From contig JALCPP010000006.1 of the NCBI GenBank assembly GCA_022650485.1, forward strand, positions 1-64,000: a stretch of 64,000 bases of DNA, written 5' to 3'. Source of the stretch: Oscillospiraceae bacterium (GTDB lineage Bacteria > Bacillota > Clostridia > Oscillospirales > Acutalibacteraceae). The notes beneath the pieces were generated by a model, which was not told where the DNA came from, did not search any database, and was given only the letters and a program-made list of their open reading frames with translations. Positions 8,473-17,029 of the stretch are shown here, piece after piece (position 1 is the stretch's first letter; every line of letters starts with the position of its first letter). The translations under genes and the position numbers were made by a program.

Positions 8473-9027
8473 TTACCGGGACGGCTTCATGGGGAAAACG
8501 GGCAGCTTTTCCAAATAAATAATGTCGCTGCGCTTTGCCGAATCGCCTTCCGCAAGAATTGCGGCTTTGCCCGCCACAATGCCGCCGGCTTTTTTCACCA
8601 GCGCCTCCATAGCTTTGATGGAATCGCCCGTGCTGATGACATCGTCCACAATTAAAATGCGTTTCCCGCGAATCAGCGCGCTTTCCTCTTTATCCAGGCA
8701 CAGAATCTGCTTTGCCTGCGTTGTGATGGAGTAAACTTCTGTCACAACAGGGTCCGCCATGTAAGGCTTGATGCTCTTTCTCGCCACAAAGTACCGGTTC
8801 ATGCCGAGAATCCTTGCAAGTTCCTGTACCAGCGGAATACCCTTTGCTTCCGCCGTGACCAGATAATCCACCTTCGGAACTTTTTTGCTCAGTTCCGCCG
8901 CCGCGTGAAGGACAAGCTCCGCATCCCCCAGAATGACAAAGCTCGCGATAGACAGAGAATCGGTAATCCGAATAATCGGCAGCGTTCTCGTCAGCCCCGC
9001 GACATGAAGTTCGTAAGTATCGTTCAT
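8473..9027 (-). CDS. Purine-type phosphoribosyltransferase
   Basis: 184 residues. The PRPP-binding loop ILIVDDVISTGDS is at 124-136 and a flexible-loop Lys region (RKSIKPYM) at about 83-90, as in adenine/xanthine phosphoribosyltransferases. The reaction would be base + PRPP giving the nucleotide and pyrophosphate, a salvage step that traps an imported base. It is the first gene after the riboswitch terminator, with GGGGG about 7 bases before the ATG. Base specificity (guanine, xanthine or adenine) cannot be read with certainty; guanine-class control favours guanine or xanthine. Confidence 0.88.
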   Translation of the reverse strand: MNDTYELHVAGLTRTLPIIRITDSLSIASFVILGDAELVLHAAAELSKKVPKVDYLVTAEAKGIPLVQELARILGMNRYFVARKSIKPYMADPVVTEVYSITTQAKQILCLDKEESALIRGKRILIVDDVISTGDSIKAMEALVKKAGGIVAGKAAILAEGDSAKRSDIIYLEKLPVFPMKPSR

Positions 9028-9054
9028 CTTCCAGCCCCCTGTAAAAAATAAAAA

Positions 9055-9081
9055 CAGACCGAGAACGGTGTTCCCAGTCTG
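9055..9081 (-). terminator. Riboswitch-controlled transcription terminator
   Basis: Minus-strand hairpin with CAGAC/GTCTG outer and GGGAAC/GTTCTC inner stems, followed by a T-rich run (9043-9054). The 5' arm contains GAACACC, complementary to GGTGTTC in the 3' strand of riboswitch P1 and just beyond, giving an antiterminator. Ligand binding would lock P1 and favour termination. Confidence 0.85.
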
Positions 9082-9148
9082 CCAACAAATGAAATGACAA
9101 AATCCGACAGAGCAGCCTCTTCGGCCACCCTATCAAACGACAAGTAAG

Positions 9149-9222
9149 AACACCATAGCGTAGGCAATTTTCGGTTGCCACATAGAAACGCCCGCACCGT
9201 ATCTGCGGGCTTATATGGAGTT
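9149..9222 (-). promoter_or_regulatory. Purine riboswitch aptamer, guanine class
   Basis: Minus-strand three-way junction. P1 pairs AAC-CCATA with TATGG-GTT (one T-T mismatch). P2 is AGCCCGC/GCGGGC with loop AGATACGGT. J2/3 is TTTCTAT. P3 is GTGGCAA/TTGCC-T-AC with loop CCGAAAA. J3/1 is GCT before ATGG. The loop-loop GG/CC contacts of the family are kept. The nucleotide equivalent to position 74 is C, the guanine-class identity, while the preceding base is G where A is usual. It precedes a phosphoribosyltransferase and ECF uptake genes, which fits repression by a purine. Confidence 0.85.
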
Positions 9223-9267
9223 ATCTGACACAATATTCAGTTATCTCTCTTTTTTTGCAACGTTACG

Positions 9268-9296
9268 ATTATATCATGCAAATTCCGCGTTTTCAA
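9268..9296 (-). promoter_or_regulatory. Promoter of the purine-riboswitch operon
   Basis: Minus strand TTGAAA (9291-9296), 17-base spacer, TATAAT (9268-9273), about 45 bases upstream of riboswitch P1. Confidence 0.85.
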
Positions 9297-9402
9297 TCGT
9301 TATTGCAATATTAATTTTTACTCTTTTATCTGCACAGAAAAATCAGCTGCTTTCCGTGTATTTTCGGTCAATTATTTCCACCACGATGCAGTGGGCGAAA
9401 GC

Positions 9403-10329
9403 TCAAACATCCTGCTTCCGCTTTACTGCAAGAGCAACCCATCCTTTTTCCTCTTTGCGCCCAACGACGGAAAAAGATTCCTTTAACCCTTCCAGAACAT
9501 CCTGTTCCCGCTCATCAATAATACCGCTTAAAATCAGTGCCGCGCCCGGCGCCATAAAACGCCCGATATCGCGGAGAAGTTCAAGAATCACATCGGCCAC
9601 AATATTTGCCGCAACAACCTGAAACGTTCCCTCCACCTGTTCGGTCAGGCTGCCGCAGATTCCTGTAAACCGGTCCTCCACATGGTTTCGCCCCGCGTTC
9701 TGCACGGCGGTTTTTACCGCAAGCGGGTCAATATCCACCCCGACGGCGCGTTTTGCGCCGAGCAGCAGCCCCGCGACGGAAAGGATTCCACTGCCGCAGC
9801 CGACATCGAGCATATCACATCCTGGGCAAACATACTCTTCCAGAAATTCCATGCACAAGCGCGTGGTTTCATGCGTGCCGGTACCGAACGCAATGCCCGG
9901 TTCCAAGTCCAGCACAACGCGCCCTTCCGGATTTTCGGTCTGCTCCCAGTCCGGGCGGATCAGCAGTTTTCTGCCGACCGGAATCGGGTGAAAATATTTT
10001 TTCCAATTGTTGATCCAGTCCTTCTGCACGCAGGATGCCGTTTCAATCTGAGATTGGATTCCTGCCGCCGCGTACCGCTCCCTTAAAAATGCGACCGCTT
10101 CCGCGGGACTGTCCTCCGGTGCGATATAAACATGCACGACCGCCTTTGAGCGGTCTTTTTTCAGCAGTTCCTCGTCAATCAGGTCGATATGCGCAATCTG
10201 TTCGACTTCTTCCTGCATGTTGGAATAATCTTCAATATAAATACCGTACGGCACCGTCATTTGAGCAATGTCGCCGGCCGCGTCCACCTGTGACGCATCC
10301 ACTGTAATTTTAACTTCCGTCCAGTCCAT
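9403..10329 (-). CDS. prmA: Ribosomal protein L11 methyltransferase PrmA
   Basis: 308 residues from the ATG at 10329, chosen because GGAGG lies 7 bases upstream; in-frame codons up to 10425 lack a ribosome site. It trimethylates ribosomal protein L11 using SAM. The N-terminal half carries the substrate-recognition region with WINNWKKYFHP. The methyltransferase core has LEPGIAFGTGTHETTRLC, motif I LDVGCGSGILS and AANIVADVI, all diagnostic of PrmA. No terminator is obvious between its end and the riboswitch promoter. Confidence 0.95.
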   Translation of the reverse strand: MDWTEVKITVDASQVDAAGDIAQMTVPYGIYIEDYSNMQEEVEQIAHIDLIDEELLKKDRSKAVVHVYIAPEDSPAEAVAFLRERYAAAGIQSQIETASCVQKDWINNWKKYFHPIPVGRKLLIRPDWEQTENPEGRVVLDLEPGIAFGTGTHETTRLCMEFLEEYVCPGCDMLDVGCGSGILSVAGLLLGAKRAVGVDIDPLAVKTAVQNAGRNHVEDRFTGICGSLTEQVEGTFQVVAANIVADVILELLRDIGRFMAPGAALILSGIIDEREQDVLEGLKESFSVVGRKEEKGWVALAVKRKQDV

Positions 10330-10454
10330 TCCAGTCCTCCGCTTTGTCATAATTTCTTTTCTATTATAACATAACGGAATGCCGAAGAAAAATACAGATT
10401 TATTTTGCCCGCCGCGCGAATACATTTGAATAAAAGGCTAAAAGGTGGGCTCAA

Positions 10455-11840
10455 ATGAACCGAAAACGCAGATTTATTCGAAACGCGGTCCTAATGACCG
10501 CGGGCTCCGCCGCGCTGCGGTTTTCCGGGCTGTGGTTCCGCACCTGCATCTGTTCCTGGATTGGTGCGAGCGGAGTTGGAATCTACCAGCTGATTTTCTC
10601 TATTTTTTCACTCGGCATTACGGCATGCACCTCCGGTATCGGGCTTGCGGTCACACGCATGGTTGCGGAAGGAAAAGGCTCCCGAAAATACCTGCGGGGA
10701 TGCCTTTGCTTTGCCCTGACCATGAGCTTTGCGGCAGGCACCGCGCTGTTCGCCGTTTCCGATTTTGCGGCTGTACGGCTGATTGGCACAGGCGGGGCAA
10801 CCGTGCCCCTGCGCCTGCTCGCGCCCGGGCTGCCGTTTATTGCGGTCTGCGCCTGCCTGAAGGGATATTTTTTTGCGAACCGGAATATCCTCGTCCCCAT
10901 GATTGGCGAATTGTGGGAACAGCTCGCAACCATTGGCATTTCGTACCTGCTGCTGACCCGCACCCCTCTGCCCGAACTGAACGCGCTGATGCTCGGTTCC
11001 ACCCTTGGCGAGGCGGCCGCCTGCGCCTATGTCGTCGCCGCGTTCCTCCTCGCCGTGCGCAGGCACGGTCTGGCAGAAAACAACAGTTCTAATCAGCATG
11101 TACTGCACAATATTCTGCACATTGCCGGCCCCATGCTGATCGGCTCTTTCCTGCGCAGTTCGCTGTTCAGCGCGGAAAATCTTCTTATTCCGGCCGGTCT
11201 GCGCAAATACGGCGCGGGCGGCATTGCCGCGCTGGCACAGTACGGCGTAATGCAGGGCATGGTCATGCCCGTTATCTTTTTTCCCATGTCGTTTGTCAGT
11301 TCGGTCGCCATGCTGCTGATTCCCGAAATTGCGGAGGCTGCCGCGCAGGGGCACCGCAAAACCGTGCGGAACTCCGCGGAACACGCGTTTCGCACCACAC
11401 TGATGTTCGGCTTTGTCATCAGTGCGATTCTGATTGTGTTTGCAGATGAAATCGGCAGACTCTTTTTTGGAAGTTCGCAGGCAGGCGACATTCTGCGCAT
11501 CATGGCGCCGATTATTCCGCTGATGTATCTGGACAACGTGGTGGACAACATGCTGAAAGGACTGGATCAGCAAATGTTTTCCCTTAAATACAATTTCAGC
11601 GATTCCGTGATGCGGGTCGCCCTCATTTCGGCTTTGGTCCCCGTTTTCGGCATCCGCGTCTACCTTGCCATTCTTTATATGAGCGAGATTTACAACGCTT
11701 CCCTAAGCATCAGCCGCCTGCTGAAAGTAACCCGGCTGAAAGTCGACCTTTTGGGCTGGATTGTCTTTCCGGCGGTGACGGGCGCCCTGCTTTATTACGT
11801 TTTGACCCTGATTAAAAAAACGGTCTTTTATTTAATTTGA
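10455..11840 (+). CDS. MOP-superfamily flippase, SpoVB/polysaccharide-exporter type
   Basis: 461 residues with about 13-14 hydrophobic segments. It opens RNAVLMTAGSAALRFSGL and continues with GASGVGIYQLIFSIF, the usual N-terminal pattern of SpoVB-like and PST lipid-linked glycan flippases. Likely role: moving lipid-linked precursors across the membrane, with cell-wall or spore cortex functions in relatives. AAAGGTGGG lies 6 bases before the ATG. It is divergent from prmA and stands alone. Confidence 0.85.
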   Translation: MNRKRRFIRNAVLMTAGSAALRFSGLWFRTCICSWIGASGVGIYQLIFSIFSLGITACTSGIGLAVTRMVAEGKGSRKYLRGCLCFALTMSFAAGTALFAVSDFAAVRLIGTGGATVPLRLLAPGLPFIAVCACLKGYFFANRNILVPMIGELWEQLATIGISYLLLTRTPLPELNALMLGSTLGEAAACAYVVAAFLLAVRRHGLAENNSSNQHVLHNILHIAGPMLIGSFLRSSLFSAENLLIPAGLRKYGAGGIAALAQYGVMQGMVMPVIFFPMSFVSSVAMLLIPEIAEAAAQGHRKTVRNSAEHAFRTTLMFGFVISAILIVFADEIGRLFFGSSQAGDILRIMAPIIPLMYLDNVVDNMLKGLDQQMFSLKYNFSDSVMRVALISALVPVFGIRVYLAILYMSEIYNASLSISRLLKVTRLKVDLLGWIVFPAVTGALLYYVLTLIKKTVFYLI

Positions 11841-12175
11841 CAAACCCCATTCAAATCGCTAAACTATAAATCGTATTTATCATGAGTTTTTCTTTTCCCG
11901 ACGTAAAAACAATACGCGTGTCTTTGCGGTAACCGAAGTGGTACCAGGATGAGACCGGAATCCACCCCCCATCATTGGCCCTTGTGCTCCGCTTGCGCAC
12001 GAAACGAATAACGGCAAAATTGTAAATGCTTATTTATGCTCTGCGTAGTCGGGCGGACCTGGTCCATGAAAAAAGGGACGGCCCGCCCTTTCCTCTTCTG
12101 GTTTACAGGTGCACCGGAAATGGATTTTGAAAATTTGACAGACGGAAATTAGAAATTTCAGGCAGGAGAAAATCT
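11841..12175. other. 335-base intergenic stretch, no gene recognised
   Basis: Holds a weak AAAGGG/CCCTTT hairpin at about 12071-12092 that may end the flippase transcript. GGTACC-containing hairpins near 11930-11970 superficially resemble T-box pieces but lack the core motifs. Confidence 0.4.
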
Positions 12176-12985
12176 ATGAACGAAATCCGGACTTTGTTCC
12201 TTCTTTTTGTATTATACAGCTTTCTGGGGTGGACGGCCGAAAGCATTTTTTGTTCTATCCCGGCACGAAAGCCGATCAACCGTGGATTTCTGGCCGGCCC
12301 GTTCTGCCCGATTTACGGCGCCGGGGCCATGCTGGTTGCCGCGGTGCTGACGCCGCTCAAGAATCATGTATTCCTCTTATTTCTGACCAGCGTCCTTCTG
12401 ACCAGCGCCGTGGAATATGCCACTGGATTTCTGCTGGAAACGCTGTTCCACACGAAATACTGGGATTATTCCGACCATCGTTTTCAGCTTCACGGCAGGG
12501 TCTGCCTGCAAAACTCTATCCTGTTCGGCCTGATGAGTGTCATTGCCGTTTATTTTCTGCATCCGTTCCTTTTGTCCTGGGTAGAACGCATTCCGGACCA
12601 AGGAAGCCGCTGGATTGCGGGGGGACTTTTTCTCTATTTTCTAACGGACACCACGCTTTCTGTTCTGGAGGTAACCCGCCTGAATGGAAAGCTGGACGAA
12701 TTGCAGCAGGTGCTGGATGAGATTAAGGATAAAGCCCATACCGCGCGCGTCGAAACGCTGGAAGTCCTTCAGGAAACCATCGCTTCACACCTGGATGACA
12801 GCACCAAAGCGCGCCTGCGCACGCTGTACGAACAAAAGGAACGTCTGGAATCCGATTTTCATCTGTTTCAGCGCCGCATCATCAGCGCGTTCCCGACCAT
12901 GCACAGTGTGAAAATAAGCAACGAGTCCCTGCTGCGCATCCGCGAACTGCTGCAAAATTACAGTAAGTTCATCCACCGGAAATAA
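12176..12985 (+). CDS. Putative ABC-transporter type IV membrane protein (PF06541 family)
   Basis: 269 residues. About five hydrophobic segments fill residues 1-165, opening with LFLLFVLYSFLGWTAESIFC, the recognisable PF06541 start, and containing GFLAGPFCPIYGAGAM. The C-terminal 100 residues are charged and predicted coiled-coil (LDELQQVLDEIKDKAHTARV). The family is common in Firmicutes and its transport role is unproven. RBS AGGAGA. A long-loop terminator follows. Confidence 0.85.
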   Translation: MNEIRTLFLLFVLYSFLGWTAESIFCSIPARKPINRGFLAGPFCPIYGAGAMLVAAVLTPLKNHVFLLFLTSVLLTSAVEYATGFLLETLFHTKYWDYSDHRFQLHGRVCLQNSILFGLMSVIAVYFLHPFLLSWVERIPDQGSRWIAGGLFLYFLTDTTLSVLEVTRLNGKLDELQQVLDEIKDKAHTARVETLEVLQETIASHLDDSTKARLRTLYEQKERLESDFHLFQRRIISAFPTMHSVKISNESLLRIRELLQNYSKFIHRK

Positions 12986-12998
12986 TCATAAAAAAATA

Positions 12999-13072
12999 AA
13001 AAGCCAAACCTGATCTGCCGCCGAAGCGAAAAGCTGTCCGTCCCGGTCAGCACTATCAGGTTTGGTCTTTTT
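12999..13072. terminator. Bidirectional terminator between PF06541 gene and ridA
   Basis: Stem AAGCCAAACCTGAT/ATCAGGTTTGGTCTT with A and T runs on either side and a 40-base structured loop. It separates convergent genes. Confidence 0.8.
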
Positions 13073-13246
13073 GCGCCTTTCAAGCCCCTGCTTTTGGCAG
13101 AATCACACCATGTGGCAAGCCCTTTCTGCACCATGGCACCTTGATAAGGCGACCGGTTTCCGCTTTTGCTGTGAAGTAAAATTCCTTTTCACTCCCGCAA
13201 AACGGCAGCAGATTTTTGACCAAAAGCATCTTTCATCTTTTGTTTT

Positions 13247-13624
13247 TCAAAGAAGCGACGCAATGGCCTCCACTTCAACAAGCGCACCCTTCGGCAGTTC
13301 GCGCACCGCCACACAGGACCGCGCCGGCTTGCCTGCAAAGTATTTTGCGTATACAGCGTTAAACGCGGCAAAATCTTTCATATCCTTTAAAAAGCATGTC
13401 GTTTTGACCACATCTTCAAAATCTGCGCCCGCCGCTTTTAAGACGGCTCCAATATTCTTGCAGGACTGCTCGGCCTGCACTGAAATATCACCCTCAACGA
13501 CAGCTCCGGTCGCCGGGTCAATCGGAATCTGTCCGCTTAAAAACACCAGATTCCCGGTTACCACCGCCTGGGAATACGGCCCCACCGCTTTCGGCGCCTG
13601 TTTCGTGTCGATTGTTTGGTTCAT
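13247..13624 (-). CDS. ridA: RidA-family reactive enamine/imine deaminase
   Basis: 125 residues, full length. Family motifs: PKAVGPYSQA (11-20), FLSGQIPIDPATG (28-40) and ARSCVAVRELPKGALVEVEAIA (101-122), holding the conserved Arg (102) and Glu. RidA hydrolyses 2-aminocrotonate/2-iminobutanoate and 2-aminoacrylate released by PLP enzymes. It sits 15 bases after ilvA, whose product it clears, under the same Ile T-box. RBS AAGGGAG. Confidence 0.95.
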   Translation of the reverse strand: MNQTIDTKQAPKAVGPYSQAVVTGNLVFLSGQIPIDPATGAVVEGDISVQAEQSCKNIGAVLKAAGADFEDVVKTTCFLKDMKDFAAFNAVYAKYFAGKPARSCVAVRELPKGALVEVEAIASLL

Positions 13625-13639
13625 AAAAGCATCTCCCTT

Positions 13640-14836
13640 TCAGGTTTCTAAAATATGATATCCCGCGCGCACGACGGCGTCGCGGATGCGATTCAGATGA
13701 TCGCGGTCGCGGGTTTCCACGCCGATCGATAAGGTGCAGGCGGTAATATCCGCCTCGTCACCGGACTGGTCGTGGCGCACGGAAACAACATTCCCGCCCA
13801 GCTCCGCAATGGCCGTGGAGACCTCCCGCAGTTCCCCGGGTTTGTCGACCAGCTCCAGCACCAGCTTTCCGCGGCGTCCTGCCCGGGTCAGCCCCCTGCT
13901 GATGACACGGGAAAGAATTGTCACGTCGATATTTCCGCCGGAAACCACGCAGACTGTCTTTTTCCCCCTTAGGTCAAGCCGGTGAAACATTGCGGCGGCG
14001 ACCGAAACCGCGCCGGCACCCTCCGCAATCAGCCGGTGCTGTTCCATCAGCGCCAGAATTGCCGCCGCCGTTTCATCGTCCGTCACGGTCACGACTTCAT
14101 CCACATACTGCTCACACAGATCATAAGTCAGCTTTCCCGGGCACTTGACGGCAATGCCGTCGGCAAAAGTGGAAACACTCCGAAGTGACGCTACTTTCTG
14201 CTCTTTGAGCGCCCGCGCCATAGAGGGGGCGCCGGTTACCTGCACCCCGTAAACCTTGCACTGCGGACGCAGGGACTTCACCGCGCAGGCAACACCTGAA
14301 ATCAGCCCGCCCCCGCCGACCGGTACAATGACCGCGTCCGCGTCGGGGAGCTGCTCCATGATTTCCATTCCCACGGTTCCCTGACCGGCGATGACATCCG
14401 GGTCATCGAACGGATGGATAAAAGTGGCTCCGCTTTCCCGCTGCAGACGGCGGGCTTCCTGATACGCATCGTCATAAACGCCCCGCACCAGCCGCACCTG
14501 CGCGCCGTATGACTTGGTCGCTTCCACCTTAGAAATCGGCGCTCCCTCCGGAATGCAGATCAGCGCTGGAATTCCGCATTTTGCCGCTGCCAGCGCCACC
14601 CCCTGCGCGTGATTTCCCGCCGAGCAGGCAATGACCCCTTTTGCCTTTTCCTCTTCAGACAACCGGCTGATTTTGTGATATGCCCCCCGCACCTTAAAGG
14701 AACCGGTCACCTGAAGATTTTCCGGCTTTAAATAAAGATCTCCCTCTTGGAAAAGGCGCGGGGCCTCCATCAGATCGGTCCTGCGGACAACTCCTTTTAA
14801 AACATCGGCCGCTTCCTGAATTTGTTTCAGCTTCAC
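13640..14836 (-). CDS. ilvA: Threonine ammonia-lyase (threonine dehydratase) with C-terminal ACT domain
   Basis: 398 residues from the GTG at 14836, which overlaps the ilvB stop by four bases (GTGA). A longer open frame upstream overlaps ilvB and has no start signal. PLP-binding Lys48 is in GSFKVRGAYHK, the phosphate-binding loop VPVGGGGLISG is at about 168-178, and an ACT-like regulatory domain (LVLELVDKPGELREV) is at about 322-398. The enzyme turns threonine into 2-oxobutanoate, the first isoleucine-specific step. Translational coupling with ilvB and Ile T-box control support a biosynthetic role. Confidence 0.94.
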   Translation of the reverse strand: MKLKQIQEAADVLKGVVRRTDLMEAPRLFQEGDLYLKPENLQVTGSFKVRGAYHKISRLSEEEKAKGVIACSAGNHAQGVALAAAKCGIPALICIPEGAPISKVEATKSYGAQVRLVRGVYDDAYQEARRLQRESGATFIHPFDDPDVIAGQGTVGMEIMEQLPDADAVIVPVGGGGLISGVACAVKSLRPQCKVYGVQVTGAPSMARALKEQKVASLRSVSTFADGIAVKCPGKLTYDLCEQYVDEVVTVTDDETAAAILALMEQHRLIAEGAGAVSVAAAMFHRLDLRGKKTVCVVSGGNIDVTILSRVISRGLTRAGRRGKLVLELVDKPGELREVSTAIAELGGNVVSVRHDQSGDEADITACTLSIGVETRDRDHLNRIRDAVVRAGYHILET

Positions 14837-16545
14837 AACACACACACCCTGTCCCTGCCGCAGCAGATTGATTCGTCCATTTCCAAAATTGGTTCTTCCA
14901 CCGACGCATTCGCGGGCACCATCGGCAGAACATTTAAGTCCTTGCAGACCGGGCAGTTGACCAGCACCGGCCCTCCATAAGCGAGTGCGCGTTCTAAAAC
15001 GGGTTCTATCTCCGACTTTTCTGAAATCGTCATGGCCGCCACGCCGAACGCTTCCGCCAGCTTTTCGCAGTCCACCGCGTCCTCCACATCCGACGCGGAA
15101 AAGCGGCCTCCGTAAAACAGCTTCTGCCACTGGCGCACCATACCCAGGGTGGAATTGGAAAACACCAGTTCAACCACCGGGATTTTCTCCCTTGCCAGCG
15201 TGGAAAGCTCCGCGCAGTTCATGCGAAAGCTGCCGTCCCCCGCAACATTGACCACCGTGCGGTTCGGCTTTGCCGTTTTCGCACCAATGGCCGCACCCAA
15301 ACCGAACCCCATGGTTCCCAGCCCGCCGGAAGTCAGAAATGTCCTCGGCTTTCGAAACGTGACAAACTGTGCCGCCCACATCTGATGCTGGCCGACCTCC
15401 GTCGTCAGCACCGCGTCCGGACCGGCGAGGCGGCAAAGCGTTTCCAGCACATCCTGGGGCAAAACCTCCTCCGGTTCCTGCTCCGTCTGGCACAGCGGAT
15501 ACTCGTGTTTCCACTCTGCCGCCAGCTCCCTCCATTCCGTGTGTTTCTGGGGCTTTAAAAGCGGAAGTAATTTTCTCAGCACCGCACCAATATCCCCCTG
15601 CAGCCGCAGATTTACGCCGATATTTTTTCCAAATTCCGCCGGGTCAATATCAATTTGAAGGATCCGGCAGTTCCGGGCAAAATGCTGCCCGTCGCACAGC
15701 ACCCGGTCGGAAAATCGGGTGCCGACCGCAATGAGCAAATCACAGGTTTTAATCGCCTGGGCGGAAGCCTTCGTGCCGTGCATGCCCAGCATGCCGAGAT
15801 ATCTCTCATCTTCCTGATCGAACCCGCCCTGGCACATCAAAGAACAGGAAACCGGCGCGTCCAGTGTTTCAGCCAGCAACGCAAATTCCTTTGACGCATT
15901 TGAGGCAATCACCCCGCCCCCTCCGTACAAAAACGGACGATCGCTCTCTTGCAGCATCGCCGCCGCCCGGCGAAAACTCTGCGGGGACGGAAGTCCCTGT
16001 GGTTCCGCTCTGCGGGCGGGAACCGGAACAAACTCCGTCTTCTGCGCGGAAACGTCCTTTGGGATATCGACCAGAACCGGCCCTTTCCGGCCGGAATTTG
16101 CCACAAAAAATGCGTCGCGCAGAACCTCCGCCAGCTCTGAAACATCCCGTACTAAAACGCTTTTCTTGGTCACGGGGCGGGTGATCGAAGTGATATCCAC
16201 CTCTTGAAAGCTATTCTTTCCCAAAAGCGGCCGCGCCACGTTTCCAGTCACCGCAACCACCGGTACGGAATCCGCGCAAGCTGTCGCAATTCCGGTCACC
16301 AGATTGGTCGCGCCGGGGCCGGAAGTTGCGATGCACACGCCCGTTTTTCCGCTCGCGCGGGCATACCCGTCCGCCGCGTGCGCGGCAGCCTGCTCGTGCG
16401 CCGTGCGAATGCGCCGGATCTGCGCGCGGTATTCATACAAAGCGTCATACAGGTTCAGAACCGCACCGCCCGGATAGCCGAAAACCGTATCGACCCCCTG
16501 TTCAAGCAGGCATTCCATCAGAATCTGAGCTCCAGTCAGCATCAT
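14833..16545 (-). CDS. ilvB: Acetolactate/acetohydroxyacid synthase large subunit
   Basis: 570 residues, typical length. Catalytic Glu51 is in RTAHEQAAAHAADGYARA. The FAD/central domain contains GGGGVI. The TPP/Mg motif starts at GDGSFRMNCAELSTL. It condenses pyruvate with 2-oxobutanoate or pyruvate. The C-terminus ends with a Cys-rich tail (CCGRDRVCVL). No small regulatory subunit (ilvN) or ilvC follows here; ilvA and ridA do. RBS AGGAGGAA; leader carries an Ile T-box. Confidence 0.93.
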   Translation of the reverse strand: MMLTGAQILMECLLEQGVDTVFGYPGGAVLNLYDALYEYRAQIRRIRTAHEQAAAHAADGYARASGKTGVCIATSGPGATNLVTGIATACADSVPVVAVTGNVARPLLGKNSFQEVDITSITRPVTKKSVLVRDVSELAEVLRDAFFVANSGRKGPVLVDIPKDVSAQKTEFVPVPARRAEPQGLPSPQSFRRAAAMLQESDRPFLYGGGGVIASNASKEFALLAETLDAPVSCSLMCQGGFDQEDERYLGMLGMHGTKASAQAIKTCDLLIAVGTRFSDRVLCDGQHFARNCRILQIDIDPAEFGKNIGVNLRLQGDIGAVLRKLLPLLKPQKHTEWRELAAEWKHEYPLCQTEQEPEEVLPQDVLETLCRLAGPDAVLTTEVGQHQMWAAQFVTFRKPRTFLTSGGLGTMGFGLGAAIGAKTAKPNRTVVNVAGDGSFRMNCAELSTLAREKIPVVELVFSNSTLGMVRQWQKLFYGGRFSASDVEDAVDCEKLAEAFGVAAMTISEKSEIEPVLERALAYGGPVLVNCPVCKDLNVLPMVPANASVEEPILEMDESICCGRDRVCVL

Positions 16546-16590
16546 AAGAAAATTCCTCCTTCATGACTCACTTCGCGCGGCGCGGGCAAC

Positions 16591-16850
16591 AAAAAAAGCT
16601 TTCGCCCCCTAAAGAGGCGAAAGCTTCAGCTTCGCGGTACCACTCTTCCTTACCGCCAAAACGGCGGTATCTCGCCGCGCATCCAACAATGCGCTCTCCG
16701 CTAACGGGGAGTTCCGGGACGGCTTACTCGAACCAGCTTTCAGCCTCCTGCTCAAGGGCGATTTCATGTGGGCTCCGCACCGCCTCGCACCATCCGGCGG
16801 CTCTCTGAATGCGGAGGGACCCGCAGTCCTTCCCTATCAACGCAATTAAA
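16591..16850 (-). promoter_or_regulatory. T-box leader, isoleucine specifier (ATC), for ilvB-ilvA-ridA
   Basis: Minus-strand leader with AG-bulge text CAGAGAG, GGTG, specifier loop TGAA-ATC-G followed by CCC and TTGAG, the T-box core AGAGTGGTACCGCG (about 16634-16648), and a terminator AGCTTTCGCC/GGCGAAAGCT with a T7 run (16591-16626). The specifier triplet ATC reads isoleucine. The antiterminator TGGT pairs with ACCA, fitting the A73 discriminator of tRNA-Ile. Uncharged tRNA-Ile would allow read-through. Confidence 0.9.
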
Positions 16851-16861
16851 ATATTTTTATC

Positions 16862-16891
16862 ATCATACTTTGTTTTCTATCAATTTGTCAA
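16862..16891 (-). promoter_or_regulatory. Promoter of the ilvB T-box operon
   Basis: Minus strand TTGACA (16886-16891), 18-base spacer, TATGAT (16862-16867). Confidence 0.85.
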
Positions 16892-16990
16892 TGATTTTTT
16901 CTTAATTTCAATAAAATCGTCAATATAAATAAAATATCATACAATAAATTGGATTATTATGCTTATTATTTCTGAAAAGTAAAAAAATAA

Positions 16991-17019
16991 TTGACAAGGC
17001 TTTCCACCCGTGCTAAGAT
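16991..17019 (+). promoter_or_regulatory. Promoter of the cstA T-box unit
   Basis: TTGACA (16991-16996), 17-base spacer, TAAGAT (17014-17019). It is divergent from the ilvB promoter 100 bases away. Confidence 0.85.
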
Positions 17020-17029
17020 GATGCACAAC

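Noticed and set aside
8690-9233. Open frames over the riboswitch and the phosphoribosyltransferase start
   Set aside because: They cross the aptamer, terminator and a real gene in another frame.
10445-11573. Long frames on both strands inside the flippase gene
   Set aside because: Arg/His/Pro-rich shadow frames of a GC-rich gene; the flippase frame has membrane segments and a ribosome site.
11920-11990. GGTACC-containing stretch resembling a T-box
   Set aside because: No specifier loop, no AGNGTGGNACCGCG core and no terminator; the following gene is not amino-acid related.
14837-15130. Upstream extension of ilvA to a 496-residue protein
   Set aside because: It overlaps ilvB almost fully in another frame, is Arg/Gly-rich and lacks homology to IlvA; the GTG overlapping the ilvB stop is the natural start.
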